Assembly: GCF_014199305.1 (NCBI RefSeq)
Contig: NZ_JACIJK010000009.1
Coordinates: 146,208 to 210,207 of the forward strand
DNA length: 64,000 nt
Reading direction: 5' to 3'
Source: Sphingomonas aerophila
GTDB taxonomy: Bacteria > Pseudomonadota > Alphaproteobacteria > Sphingomonadales > Sphingomonadaceae
A program made the position numbers and the translations under genes. Positions 13,301-23,765 of the stretch are shown in pieces. Under the pieces are notes generated by a model, which was not told the DNA's origin, did not search any database, and was given only the letters and a program-made list of their open reading frames with translations. Each line of letters starts with the position of its first letter. Within the stretch, counting starts at the first letter, position 1.

Positions 13301-14107
13301 ATGGCCGATACCAACGATATCCAGTCGCAGCCCGGCAATCCTGCCGCGGTTGAGGCTCCCGCCGGTGATGCCGGCGCTAACACCGGCAATGCTGGTGGCG
13401 GTTATCAGGGTCAGGGCGGCGGTGGTCGCGGTCGTGGCGGTCCTGGCGGCGGTGGCGGCGGTGGTCGTGGTCGCGGCGGTCCGGGTGGTCAGCGCGGCGG
13501 GCGTGATGGCGGCCGTGGTGGTCGCGATCAGCGCGGTCGTGGTGGTCCGGGCGGCGCCGATGACGGTGGCGAAGAGCTGATCGAAAAGCTCGTCCACATC
13601 AACCGTGTCTCCAAGACGGTGAAGGGCGGCAAGCGCTTCGGCTTTGCAGCGCTCGTTGTCGTCGGCGACGGCAAGGGCCGGGTCGGCTTTGGTCACGGCA
13701 AGGCGCGCGAAGTGCCTGAGGCGATCTCCAAGGCGACCGCAGCAGCCAAGAAGGCTATGATCCGCGTTCCGCTGCGCGAGGGTCGGACGTTGCACCATGA
13801 TGCGAACGGCCACTTCGGTGCCGGCCGCGTGACGGTTCGTTCGGCGCCGCAGGGCACCGGCATCATCGCGGGTGGCCCGATGCGCGCCATCTTCGAAAGC
13901 CTGGGCGTGGCGGACGTGGTGACCAAGTCGGTCGGCACTTCCAACCCGTACAACATGATCCGCGCGACCTTTGAGGCCCTGGGTGACCAGACCAGCCCGA
14001 AGGCAGTGGCACAGCGCCGCGGCAAGAAGATCGCCGACCTCCTCGGTCGTGGTCAGAACGCCACTCAGCAGTCCGCCGAGGCGGATGCTGCGGCCGTCGT
14101 GGAGTAA
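13301..14107 (+). CDS. rpsE: 30S ribosomal protein S5 with RGG-rich N-terminal extension
   Basis: S5 controls decoding accuracy and lines the mRNA entry site. The conserved protein begins near residue 90 with [20 protein letters not shown] and continues through [12 protein letters not shown] to a normal end. In front is an approximately 90-residue low-complexity head rich in Gly, Arg and Asp with repeated GRGGPGG and GGRD units. The head is in frame with no internal stop and starts at the only suitable ATG, three bases after rplR, so it is probably translated. Total length is 268 residues against about 165 in E. coli. Confidence 0.96.
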   Translation: MADTNDIQSQPGNPAAVEAPAGDAGANTGNAGGGYQGQGGGGRGRGGPGGGGGGGRGRGGPGGQRGGRDGGRGGRDQRGRGGPGGADDGGEELIEKLVHINRVSKTVKGGKRFGFAALVVVGDGKGRVGFGHGKAREVPEAISKATAAAKKAMIRVPLREGRTLHHDANGHFGAGRVTVRSAPQGTGIIAGGPMRAIFESLGVADVVTKSVGTSNPYNMIRATFEALGDQTSPKAVAQRRGKKIADLLGRGQNATQQSAEADAAAVVE

Positions 14108-14112
14108 GCACA

Positions 14113-14292
14113 ATGGCGACGATCAAGATCAAGCAGACGGGTTCGCCCATCCGCCGTACCAAGGACCAGCGCGCGACGCTGGTCGGGCTCGGCCTGAACA
14201 AGATGCATCGGGTCAGCGAGCTTCAGGACAGCCCTGAAGTGCGCGGTATGATCCGCAAGGTGCAGCACATGGTCGAGGTGCAGGAGGGCTAA
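14113..14292 (+). CDS. rpmD: 50S ribosomal protein L30
   Basis: L30 is a small optional protein of the 50S subunit. The 59-residue product reads [20 protein letters not shown] then [19 protein letters not shown], a clear match to the family. It starts five bases after rpsE. An intrinsic terminator follows, so this is the last gene of its transcript unless readthrough occurs. Confidence 0.96.
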   Translation: MATIKIKQTGSPIRRTKDQRATLVGLGLNKMHRVSELQDSPEVRGMIRKVQHMVEVQEG

Positions 14293-14319
14293 GTCCCGCT
14301 TGCCATTCGAGACATTCGG

Positions 14320-14357
14320 TCGGCGGTCGTCCCAAGGGGCGGCCGCCGATTTCTTTT
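14320..14357 (+). terminator. Rho-independent terminator after rpmD
   Basis: A 14-base arm at 14320-14333 pairs with 14336-14349; two positions pair as G.U. TTTCTTTT follows. The terminator separates L30 from the inserted acyltransferase gene and from rplO. Confidence 0.75.
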
Positions 14358-14544
14358 GCAGCGTTTATGATCATGTGAAAAGGTACGAGATCAATTGGTC
14401 GCAAGCCTGCGAACAAATCGTAGCTGTAGCTTGTAGATTGGAATGCCCGCTATCAACATCCCGGCTATTGGTGCGGCAGCACTGGTTGAGAAGAGCAACG
14501 CTCGGCAAAGTGTTCCTGCACTGTCGCCCTCCACCTCACAAACG

Positions 14545-15671
14545 ATGCGAATTGCTCGTGTGCTGTGCATTCTTGCGCTCGTTTACGTGCACACTCCGCC
14601 TTATGCACGTGGCGCGCCGGCGGATTTGATCTCAGCTGACGGTCTTTACTGGATCTGGCGTGAGTTGGCGGGCCGTACCAGCGTGGCGCTGCTCAGCATC
14701 TTCTCTGGCCTGCTTGTTGTCCGGCTGGGGCAGAGCAAGACCTGGTCAGTCAATCTCCGCAAGAAGGTCCGCACGCTGATCATCCCGCTGCTGCTGTGGA
14801 ACCTGATTGCGCTCGCAAAGAACTTTGCTGAGTCTGGCGGACATGAGCTTCCGGCACTGTCCGATATGCCGCATTTGCTCCTGGCGCTGGACGGGAACCC
14901 GGCACTAACTCCCACTTACTTCCTACGTGACGTGTTCGTGTTCAACCTGCTGATTGTGCCTCTCATGTTCGGCGCCCGTCACGCGACCATGGTGACGGGG
15001 CTGCTGCTGCTTGGAAATGCCGTGTTCGGCATCGACGGGAAGCTTTTTCTCAACAATGCGATCCCGCTGTTCTTCTTTCTGGGCTTGCTGGTCGGCATCG
15101 GGGCCATGTCAGCGGATCGTTTGCCGATGAGAGCGGTGCGTGGGCAGGGGCAGGGGACGATTGCCGTGTCTGTGGCCATAAGTCTGATGCTGGCCGGCGC
15201 CTCCGGCTCATATCTGCTGGCGGGAGCGGGCTCGGCGTGGGAGTACCTGCAGCACCTCAGCGACGTCGTTGGCCGGCTTGGCGGCGCGTTGCTGTTCTGG
15301 ACGATTGCGGACCGGGTAAGCGGCAGTCGCGCGGCTTCGAGGGTCGGCGCGTTCGAGCCGGTCATCTTTTTGTCTTCTGCTCGCACCCGATCAGCCTTGG
15401 AGTTGCCTGGATCGCGGCGCAGGTTGCGCACGTGAGGTACGCAACGGCGTCTTATTTCCTGTTCTTCGTGGCGACGCCGTTCTTTGCACTGGCGGCGGGC
15501 GTGGTCGGCCTTGCCGTCCTGCGGCGTGTCGCGCCCTGGCTTCTCGCTGCGCTTGTCGGTGGTCGCGTCCCTTCGGACGAGCAGATGGCGCGCATATGGG
15601 CAGTGCTGATGCCGTGGCGTGCTGCACCAGGAGCGGAGGCGGTAACCGCCGGGGCGGGAGGGAAGCGCTAG
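14545..15671 (+). pseudogene. Acyltransferase-3 family membrane protein, apparent frameshift at 15366-15370
   Basis: The reading frame opens with RVLCILALVYVHTPP, matching the first helix and catalytic-region histidine of acyltransferase-3 proteins (integral membrane O-acyltransferases that modify sugars). Several hydrophobic helices follow. At about residue 275 the frame reads FEPVIFL and then departs into Arg/Ser-rich sequence, while the next frame continues the family-like FCSHPISLGVAW and two more helices to 15671. The switch falls on a run of five T; a sixth T would restore a product of about 375 residues. The start could be the upstream in-frame codon at 14443. Whether the lesion is real, phase-variable or a sequencing error cannot be told from the sequence. 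Confidence 0.7.
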
Positions 15672-15777
15672 GAGCCCTATCTTTCGGGCAAACTTTCCGT
15701 GACAAATGGAGATGCCGCGGCTATGCGCCCCGCTTCCATTTCAATCAGCGCGACAAAAGCGAAAGCGAGTGCCTATC

Positions 15778-16308
15778 ATGAATCTCAACGACCTCCGCGA
15801 CAATGCCGGTGCCCGCAAGTCCAAGATGCGCGTCGGCCGTGGCATCGGTTCCGGCAAGGGCAAGACCGGCGGACGTGGCCAGAAGGGCCAGAAGAGCCGT
15901 GAGGGCGTGTCCATCGCGGGCTTTGAGGGCGGTCAGATGCCGCTCCACATGCGTCTGCCGAAGCGCGGCTTCAACAACATCTTCGCCAAGGACTATGCCG
16001 AGGTGAACCTGGGCGCGATCCAGAAGGCGATCGACTCCGGCAAGCTGACCGGGACGGAGCTGGACCACGCTGCGCTGAAGGCTGCTGGCCTGGCCCGCGG
16101 CGGCAAGGACGGTGTACGTCTGCTCGGGAAGGGTGAGCTGACCGCGGCGCTGACCCTCACCGTGGCTGGCGTGTCGTCGTCGGCGCGTGAGGCGGTCGAG
16201 AAGGCTGGCGGCTCGGTCAACGTGATCGAGTTCGTCTCGCCGGCCGACAAGGCAGCGGCCAAGAAGGGCAAGGTCCGCGCAGAGCGTCTGGCCGCTCGCC
16301 AGGGCTGA
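15778..16308 (+). CDS. rplO: 50S ribosomal protein L15
   Basis: L15 is a late-assembly 50S protein with an extended N-terminal tail. The family start [20 protein letters not shown] at 15778 gives 176 residues; an upstream in-frame extension is not family-like. The segment [17 protein letters not shown] is present. Unusually, rpmD is not its immediate neighbour: about 1.5 kb with the acyltransferase gene lies between. Confidence 0.98.
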   Translation: MNLNDLRDNAGARKSKMRVGRGIGSGKGKTGGRGQKGQKSREGVSIAGFEGGQMPLHMRLPKRGFNNIFAKDYAEVNLGAIQKAIDSGKLTGTELDHAALKAAGLARGGKDGVRLLGKGELTAALTLTVAGVSSSAREAVEKAGGSVNVIEFVSPADKAAAKKGKVRAERLAARQG

Positions 16309-16332
16309 TCCGCCACCTTCTTCGCTGCTGCC

Positions 16333-16360
16333 CCGAACACGCCTTTTCGGGCGTGTTCGG
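16333..16360 (+). other. Perfect 11-bp hairpin downstream of rplO
   Basis: CCGAACACGCC (16333-16343) and GGCGTGTTCGG (16350-16360) pair perfectly around TTTTCG. No T-tract follows, so it may protect or process the mRNA 3' end rather than terminate. Confidence 0.5.
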
Positions 16361-16441
16361 GCCAAAGGCGCCTTAGAGGGCAGCTGCGAAGAGTTGGAAG
16401 GTATCGCCCGGGTTAGACAAGGCGCCATGTGCGCCTATATG

Positions 16442-16481
16442 AGCGGCGGGGCGGTTCAAACGCATCCCGCCGCTTTTGTTT
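16442..16481 (+). terminator. Terminator-like hairpin just upstream of secY
   Basis: AGCGGCGGG (16442-16450) pairs with CCCGCCGCT (16466-16474) and runs into TTTTGTTT. It ends 19 bases before the secY ATG, so it could end the rplO transcript or attenuate transcription into secY. Confidence 0.6.
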
Positions 16482-16499
16482 CCAGGACACGCACACACG

Positions 16500-17864
<1,365 letters not shown>

Positions 17865-17909
17865 AGCGTGCAGCCGGATCTGTAAAACGAACGAGGGGAG
17901 CGCGTTCGC

Positions 17910-18557
17910 GTGAACATCATCCTGCTGGGACCGCCGGGCGCGGGCAAGGGTACGCAAGCGCAGCGGCTGGTCGCCGAGCGCGGCATGGTGCAGCTGTCCA
18001 CGGGGGACATGCTGCGGGCGGCACGTGACGCGGGCACTCCCGTCGGGTTGCAGGTCAAGGCGATCATGGCCGCTGGCGAGCTTGTCTCAGACGCGATTGT
18101 CTCCGCGTTGATCGGCGAGCGACTCGACTCCATGGACGAGGGCACGGGCGCCATCTTTGATGGCTTCCCGCGTACGGTCGCCCAGGCCGAAGCGCTGGAG
18201 CTGCTACTGGCCGAGCGGGGTCGCCAGCTCGACCATGTGATCGAGCTGGAGGTGGACGAGGCCGCGTTGATCGAGCGCGTGTGCGGCCGCTACACTTGCG
18301 CGAAGTGCGGCACGGGATATCATGAGCGCTTCAAGCAGCCCCAGGTCGCTGGCGTGTGCGACGTGTGCGGCTCCACCGAGTTCAAGCGCCGGCCTGACGA
18401 CAACGAGGAAACCGTGCGAACCCGCATGGAAGTCTATCGTGGTGAGACTGCGCCGATCCTGCCCTTCTATGAGGAGCGTGGGTTGGTTTCCCGGGTCGAC
18501 GGCATGGCAGACATGGACCAGGTAGCAGCGGCCATCGAGGATGTGTTGAGCCGCTGA
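17910..18557 (+). CDS. adk: Adenylate kinase with Cys4 lid
   Basis: Adenylate kinase interconverts ATP plus AMP and two ADP in the cytoplasm. The 215-residue product starts at GTG (MNIILLGPPGAGKGTQ) with the P-loop GPPGAGKGT. The lid carries Cys130, Cys133, Cys150 and Cys153 in two CxxC pairs, the zinc-type lid well known in Gram-positive enzymes rather than the Cys-free lid of E. coli. It closes the ribosomal cluster here: rpsM, rpsK, rpoA and rplQ do not follow. Confidence 0.98.
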   Translation: MNIILLGPPGAGKGTQAQRLVAERGMVQLSTGDMLRAARDAGTPVGLQVKAIMAAGELVSDAIVSALIGERLDSMDEGTGAIFDGFPRTVAQAEALELLLAERGRQLDHVIELEVDEAALIERVCGRYTCAKCGTGYHERFKQPQVAGVCDVCGSTEFKRRPDDNEETVRTRMEVYRGETAPILPFYEERGLVSRVDGMADMDQVAAAIEDVLSR

Positions 18558-18690
18558 CACCCGGCAACCCTGACAATCGAAGCAGACGCTGGCGGGCTCG
18601 GTATGTCACCGGGCCCGTTGTCGTATGCCTTGTTGCTGGACATTGCTGATCCTACTTGACTGCCTAAGCAACGATTGCCAGGGCAGCGAC

Positions 18691-19152
18691 ATGGCGTTCT
18701 ACGATTCCGTTCCGTTCGAGCCCGACAATTCGATCGGGTACCAGATCAAGCGGGCCGCGCAGGCCATGAGTGCGGCGCTGGAGCCGGTGTTCGCCGACGA
18801 AGGCCTGACTCATGCGCAATGGTCAGTCCTAGTATCCTTGCACTTCGAGCGGGGGCGGACCTGCGCCGAGCTCGCGCGCGACCAGGCGCACGACAAGGGT
18901 GCGATGACTCGCCTCATTGACCAGATGGAAGAAAAGGGTTGGGTGACGCGTGAACGCGCGACCGATGATCGCCGTCACGTCATCCTTGCACTGACCGACA
19001 AGGGTGAGGCTGTGGCCCAGCGTACACGGGATCGAGTGGCGGCGTGCTGGAACGGTTGGCTGGCGGGCTGGGAACCCGAGAAGGTGCAGCAATTGCTGGG
19101 CGACCTTCGCGAACTACGAACGAGCATCGAATTCGCGGGGGCCTGCGCGTGA
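18691..19152 (+). CDS. MarR-family transcriptional regulator
   Basis: The 153-residue product has a winged helix with the recognition region ELARDQAHDKGAMTRLIDQM and the wing GWVTRERATDDRRHVILALT, typical of MarR repressors that respond to phenolic or hydrophobic ligands. The ATG at 18691 is preferred to the upstream in-frame ATG because it fits family length. The end overlaps the next gene by four bases (GTGA), so it is the first gene of an efflux operon and probably represses it. Confidence 0.93.
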   Translation: MAFYDSVPFEPDNSIGYQIKRAAQAMSAALEPVFADEGLTHAQWSVLVSLHFERGRTCAELARDQAHDKGAMTRLIDQMEEKGWVTRERATDDRRHVILALTDKGEAVAQRTRDRVAACWNGWLAGWEPEKVQQLLGDLRELRTSIEFAGACA

Positions 19153-20546
19153 AGCGGGCTGCTCTCCTGGTCGCCACCTTGCTGGCCGGCTGCGCGATCC
19201 CGAACAGTCGGCCGATGGTGACACCGAAGGTACCGGAGGCGCTTGGTCTCGCCAACGCGGCAGCGCCCGTGATCGACCAGCATTGGTGGCGCGCGTTTGG
19301 TGACCCGCAACTGGATCAACTGGTCGAGGCGGCGATTTCGGGCACGCCGCGCCTGGAGCAGGCGCTTGCGCGGGTGCGGCAGGCTCAAGCCGTGTTGCAG
19401 CAGCGCGGGGCGGAGAATGGGCCGAATGTCGGTCTGGACGGCAACGCCCAGGTTGCGCGCTTGTCGGGCCGCTATACCATCCCACCGCCCTATGGCGGCA
19501 CCGTGCGCTTTGTCGGGACGGCGGACGCCAATCTGAACTGGAACCTCGACCTGTTCGGACGGCAGCGGGCGGCGATCGAAGGCGCGCGTGCGTCCACCAG
19601 GGCCGCGACGCTGGACCTGCTTGCCGCGCGGGAAATGCTCGCGGGGTCGGTGGTGCAAACCTATCTGGACCTGGCCCGTGCCGAGCGGCAGGCGGGGATT
19701 GCGAGGGAGGCAATCGCGGCGCGCGAGAACTCCGTCCGCCTGGTCAACGTCCGCATTCGCAACCGGCTCGCGTCGCAACTGGACGCGGAGGCGGTCGGCA
19801 CGCTGTTGTCGCAGGCGCGCGAGGAACTGGTCCGCGCGGAGGGCCAGCGGGCGCTGGCCGCGAACGCGCTGGCCGCCTTGGCAGGCCGCGGTGCCGACTT
19901 CCCTGCGACGCTCGTCCCGACGCGGCTGACGCTCGACGCGGCGCTGCCGCTGCCCGCGGCCGTTCCCGCCGACCTGCTGGCCCGCCGGCCTGACGTGCTC
20001 GCCGCACAGGCACGAATAGATGCCGCGGCTGCCGGGCGTCAGGTTGCGCGGCGCGCCTTCTACCCCAACGTCAACCTGCTGGGGCTGGTCGGGCTGCAAG
20101 CAATCGGGATTGGCAATTTGCTATCGCTCGACGCCGGTACGGCACAAGGCGGGGTGGCCGTCCACTTGCCCTTGTTCGACAATGGCCGCCTGCGCGCGGA
20201 CCTGGCCGGAGCGACCGCGGCGGTGGACCTCGCCATCGCCGACTATAATGGCGAGGTCGTGGATGCTGTTCGAGAGGCGGCCGATGCCCTCGCCCGCATT
20301 CGCGCCCTGGCCGCACGGCGCCAGCAGGCCGCGGCCGTGGTGCGCGGCTTTGCCGAGACCGGGCGGCTCAATAACATCCGGGTTTCGAGCGGGCTGTCGT
20401 CTCGCCTTGACTTGGTCGATAACGACGTCCGGTTGCTCGATGCGCGACTGGTCGACGCCAACCTTCTCCACGATGCCGCCATTGCGCGCGTCCAGCTTGT
20501 GCTGGCGCTGGGTGGTGGCGTCGATCCTGCCCAGGACACGCTGTGA
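19149..20546 (+). CDS. NodT-family outer-membrane efflux lipoprotein
   Basis: This TolC-type outer-membrane channel would complete a tripartite pump with the following EmrA and EmrB genes. Starting at GTG 19149, the product is 465 residues with a lipoprotein signal MKRAALLVATLLAGC, lipidation Cys at residue 15. The motif DLFGRQRAAIEGARAS and the repeated helical hairpins with YLDLARAERQ fit the family. It overlaps marR (GTGA) and emrA (TGATG), so the operon is tightly coupled. Confidence 0.93.
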   Translation: MKRAALLVATLLAGCAIPNSRPMVTPKVPEALGLANAAAPVIDQHWWRAFGDPQLDQLVEAAISGTPRLEQALARVRQAQAVLQQRGAENGPNVGLDGNAQVARLSGRYTIPPPYGGTVRFVGTADANLNWNLDLFGRQRAAIEGARASTRAATLDLLAAREMLAGSVVQTYLDLARAERQAGIAREAIAARENSVRLVNVRIRNRLASQLDAEAVGTLLSQAREELVRAEGQRALAANALAALAGRGADFPATLVPTRLTLDAALPLPAAVPADLLARRPDVLAAQARIDAAAAGRQVARRAFYPNVNLLGLVGLQAIGIGNLLSLDAGTAQGGVAVHLPLFDNGRLRADLAGATAAVDLAIADYNGEVVDAVREAADALARIRALAARRQQAAAVVRGFAETGRLNNIRVSSGLSSRLDLVDNDVRLLDARLVDANLLHDAAIARVQLVLALGGGVDPAQDTL

Positions 20547-21763
20547 TGGCCGACTTCGGTTCCCCCACCCGCCTGCCGGCGGAGCCTGACGCGATCGTCC
20601 AGCCAACCGAGACGGTAGCGCCGCCGCCCGCACCCATCGCGGGCAGGTCCCGTGCACGACGGGTCGGACTGAGCGTTCTGGCTGCGGCCGTCGTGATCGG
20701 GGTTGCGATCTGGGCGGTGTTCCATTTCCTGCTGGCGCCGCCGGAGCAAGAAACCGACGACGCCTATGTCGCGGGCGATGTGGTGGCGATCACGGCGCGG
20801 GATCCGGGGACGGTGCTGGCGCTTCATGCGGACAACACGCAGTCGGTGAAGGCCGGCCAGCCCTTGATCGAGCTCGACCCGGCAACGGCACAGGTCAACC
20901 TGGCCGCCGCGGAGGCCGATCTGGCGCGGGCGGTGCGGACCACGCGGGCAAGCTTCAGCCAGGTCAATGAAAGCGGCGCATCGGTCGCGCAGGCGCAGGC
21001 GCAGCTAACGGCCGCCCGCAACGACTATGCTCGCCGCCGTGGCGCCGCCGCCGAGGGCGCAGTGTCCGGCGAAGAGCTGGCTCACGCGGCGGACGCGGTG
21101 CGGGTCGCGCAGGCTTCCCTAAACCTGGCGCAGAGCCAGCAGGCACAGTCGCGCAGTGCCGTCGCGGGTACCGACGTCAACACCAACCCCGCCGTCCTGA
21201 GCGCTATCGCCAATTATCGCCGCGCCGCAATCTCGCTTGGTCACATGCGGGTTACAGCCCCGATCGACGGGGTCGTCGCGCAGCGCACGGTGCAGGTCGG
21301 CCAGCAGGTCAACGCCGGCACGCCCCTGATGGCGATTGTGCCCTTGTCGCGGGTGTGGGTCGATGCGAATTTCCGTGAGACGCAGCTGAAGGACCTGCGG
21401 ATCGGTCAGCGTGCCATCGTGACAGCCGACGTTTACGGTGGCGACATCGTCTATCACGGCCGTGTCGTTGGGCTGGGAGCGGGATCGGGCAACGCGTTCG
21501 CCCTGCTGCCGCCGCAGAACGCGAGCGGTAACTGGATCAAGATCGTGCAGCGTGTGCCCGTGCGCATCGCGCTGGACCCGAAGGAGTTGCAGGCGAATCC
21601 GCTGCGCGTGGGACTGTCGGTCGCGACAACGGTGGACACTGCCGATACGCGCGGGCCGCGCGTGTCGGGGCAGGCTGCGCAGCCCTATCAGGGTCAGGTT
21701 TCGTCGGCGCTGGATGCCGAGGTCGACGCGCGTATCCGCCGGATCATCGCGGCCAACCGCTGA
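20546..21763 (+). CDS. EmrA-type periplasmic adaptor (HlyD family)
   Basis: Membrane-fusion proteins of this type bridge an inner-membrane MFS pump and an outer-membrane channel. The 405-residue product has a single N-terminal membrane helix at about residues 35-54, then a biotinyl-lipoyl-like half, a coiled-coil stretch rich in Ala/Gln/Arg, the second half VTAPIDGVVAQRTVQVGQQV, and the conserved IVPLSRVWVDANFRETQLKD. Both junctions are one-base overlaps with its operon neighbours. Confidence 0.94.
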   Translation: MADFGSPTRLPAEPDAIVQPTETVAPPPAPIAGRSRARRVGLSVLAAAVVIGVAIWAVFHFLLAPPEQETDDAYVAGDVVAITARDPGTVLALHADNTQSVKAGQPLIELDPATAQVNLAAAEADLARAVRTTRASFSQVNESGASVAQAQAQLTAARNDYARRRGAAAEGAVSGEELAHAADAVRVAQASLNLAQSQQAQSRSAVAGTDVNTNPAVLSAIANYRRAAISLGHMRVTAPIDGVVAQRTVQVGQQVNAGTPLMAIVPLSRVWVDANFRETQLKDLRIGQRAIVTADVYGGDIVYHGRVVGLGAGSGNAFALLPPQNASGNWIKIVQRVPVRIALDPKELQANPLRVGLSVATTVDTADTRGPRVSGQAAQPYQGQVSSALDAEVDARIRRIIAANR

Positions 21764-23319
21764 TGGCACGCGCCGCGCCCGGCTCCGCGCCCGTCGAGCA
21801 GGCGCCGCTTGCTGGCGGTCAGCTGGCGCTGATCTCCTTCGCGCTGGCGCTGGGCACGTTCATGATGGTGCTCGACTCCACCATCGCGAACGTGTCCCTG
21901 CCCACGATCGCCGGCAATCTGGGCGTGTCGAGCGATAATTCGACCTGGGTCGTCACCGCCTTTGCCGTGGCGAACGGCGTGTTCGTGCCGTTGACCGGCT
22001 GGCTGATGGGCCGGTTCGGGGTGGTGCGGACCTTTTGCGTCGCGGTCGGGCTGTTCACGGTCGCATCCTTCCTGTGCGGCATTGCATGGGACCTGCCGTC
22101 GCTGATCGCGTTTCGCGTGCTGCAGGGCGGGGTGGCGGGGCCGATCATGCCGGGCAGCCAGGCGCTGCTGATCTCCGTCTTTCCCCCGACCAAGCGCGCC
22201 ACGGCGCTGGGCATCTGGTCGATGACGACGCTGGTGGCCCCCGTCATGGGTCCGATCCTGGGCGGGTATATCAGCGACAACTATCACTGGAGCTGGATCT
22301 TCCTGATCAACGTGCCTTTCGGCATCTTCGTATCAATGATCTGCTGGCGGGGGCTGAAGTCCCGTGAAACGCCGACGCGCAAGCTGCCGATCGATACGGT
22401 CGGGCTCGGGCTGCTGGTTCTGTGGGTCGGGTGTTTGCAGGTGATGCTGGACCTTGGCAAGAACGCCGATTGGTTCAACGATCCCACCATCGTGGTGCTG
22501 ACCATCATTGCCGGCGTTGGCTTTGTCGCGTGGTTGATCTGGGAACTGACCGATAAGCACCCCGCGGTCGACCTGTCCCTGTTCCGCAGCCGCAATTTCA
22601 CGCTGGGGTCGATCATCTTCTGTATCGGCTATGCGGTGTTCTTCGCGAACACGCTGCTGCTGCCGCTGTGGTTGCAGACGCAGCTTGGCTATACGGCGAC
22701 CTGGGCGGGTTTGGTCGCGGCGCCGAGCGGCGTGGTCGCCGTGCTGTTGACCCCCTTTGTCGCGCGCATGTCGGGCAAGGTCGACGCGCGTTGGCTGGCG
22801 ACCGTGTCCTTTGTCTTCTTCGCGCTCAGCTATTGGATGCGGTCGGGCTACACCGCCACGGCGAGCACATGGGACTTCACCCTGCCATTGTTGGTGCAGG
22901 GCGTGTCGATGAGCACCTTCTTCCTGGCGATGCTGACCATCTGCCTGGACGGTATCCCGCCGGAGCGGATCCCGTCAGCGACCGGGTTGTCGAATTTCAC
23001 CCGTATCGTCGCGGGATCGTTCGCCGCCTCGATCATCACCACAGCCTGGGACCGGCGCGCAGCCTTGCACCAGAACCATCTGGCGGAGGCGGTCGGTACG
23101 GGTATGCCGTTCCAGATGGCACGCGACACGCTGCGCGGCCTGGGGATGACCGACACGCAGGCAGCGGCCGCGATCACGCGCCAGATGGTCGGGCAAGCCT
23201 ATCTGCTCGCCTCCACCGACCTGTTCCGCCTGTCGGCATGGCTGGCCGGCGCGTCGGTGATCATCGTTTGGCTGACTCGCCGGCCCAAGCCACCAAGCGG
23301 CCCCGTCGCTGCGGACTGA
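21763..23319 (+). CDS. EmrB/QacA-type (DHA2) MFS drug exporter
   Basis: This is a 14-helix proton-coupled multidrug exporter of the inner membrane. The 518-residue product shows helix 1 with MVLDSTIANVSLPTIAGNL (the DHA2 motif), motif A after helix 2 as GWLMGRFGVVRTF, and motif C as GPIMPGSQ and MGPILGG. It is last of the four-gene MarR-NodT-EmrA-EmrB operon and overlaps emrA by one base. The substrate cannot be inferred. Confidence 0.95.
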   Translation: MARAAPGSAPVEQAPLAGGQLALISFALALGTFMMVLDSTIANVSLPTIAGNLGVSSDNSTWVVTAFAVANGVFVPLTGWLMGRFGVVRTFCVAVGLFTVASFLCGIAWDLPSLIAFRVLQGGVAGPIMPGSQALLISVFPPTKRATALGIWSMTTLVAPVMGPILGGYISDNYHWSWIFLINVPFGIFVSMICWRGLKSRETPTRKLPIDTVGLGLLVLWVGCLQVMLDLGKNADWFNDPTIVVLTIIAGVGFVAWLIWELTDKHPAVDLSLFRSRNFTLGSIIFCIGYAVFFANTLLLPLWLQTQLGYTATWAGLVAAPSGVVAVLLTPFVARMSGKVDARWLATVSFVFFALSYWMRSGYTATASTWDFTLPLLVQGVSMSTFFLAMLTICLDGIPPERIPSATGLSNFTRIVAGSFAASIITTAWDRRAALHQNHLAEAVGTGMPFQMARDTLRGLGMTDTQAAAAITRQMVGQAYLLASTDLFRLSAWLAGASVIIVWLTRRPKPPSGPVAAD

Positions 23320-23380
23320 CCGTGCAACCTGGTGTCGTGCCGCCAGTTTAGGCAGGTTAGAAACCGTCCAGGAGGTGAGT

Positions 23381-23737
23381 ATGGCGAATGAGGATGTGAA
23401 GGGCGAGGGCGCCGGATCGGGCGAAGGCTCCGCGATGCCGGGCGCCAAGGCAAGCGAGGCCTGGACGGAAAGCGGCCGCAAGGCGGTGCAGGGTGGCTCT
23501 GCCGTCGGCGTCAAGCTGATCGATCAGGCCGAGCAGAATGCCAGCGAGGCCTTTGCTGCGATGCGCAAGGCGGCGGGCGCGAAGGACATGGCCGAGGTGA
23601 TGAAGATCCAGGCCGAATTTCTCCAGGAGCAGAGCAACCGCGCGATGGCGCAGGCGCGCGAAATCAGCGATTTGATCGTGCAGTTCGGCAAGGACGCGGC
23701 CTCACCCCGGCGCGGCGGCGGCAGCGACCAGGGCTGA
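23381..23737 (+). CDS. Phasin-family protein
   Basis: Phasins coat polyhydroxyalkanoate granules and help control their size; some are stress proteins. The 118-residue helical product has the family core AEVMKIQAEFLQEQSNRAMA then QAREISDLIVQFGKDA, with a Gly/Glu-rich N-terminus. The start has a strong CCAGGAGGTGAGT ribosome-binding site. It lies between two efflux operons and is probably unrelated to them. Confidence 0.85.
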   Translation: MANEDVKGEGAGSGEGSAMPGAKASEAWTESGRKAVQGGSAVGVKLIDQAEQNASEAFAAMRKAAGAKDMAEVMKIQAEFLQEQSNRAMAQAREISDLIVQFGKDAASPRRGGGSDQG

Positions 23738-23765
23738 GCCGCTACCCCGCCTGCAGCGGATCAGG

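Noticed and set aside
18640..18680. Partial palindrome upstream of marR as an operator
   Set aside because: The arms match only loosely, so it is not reported as a site.
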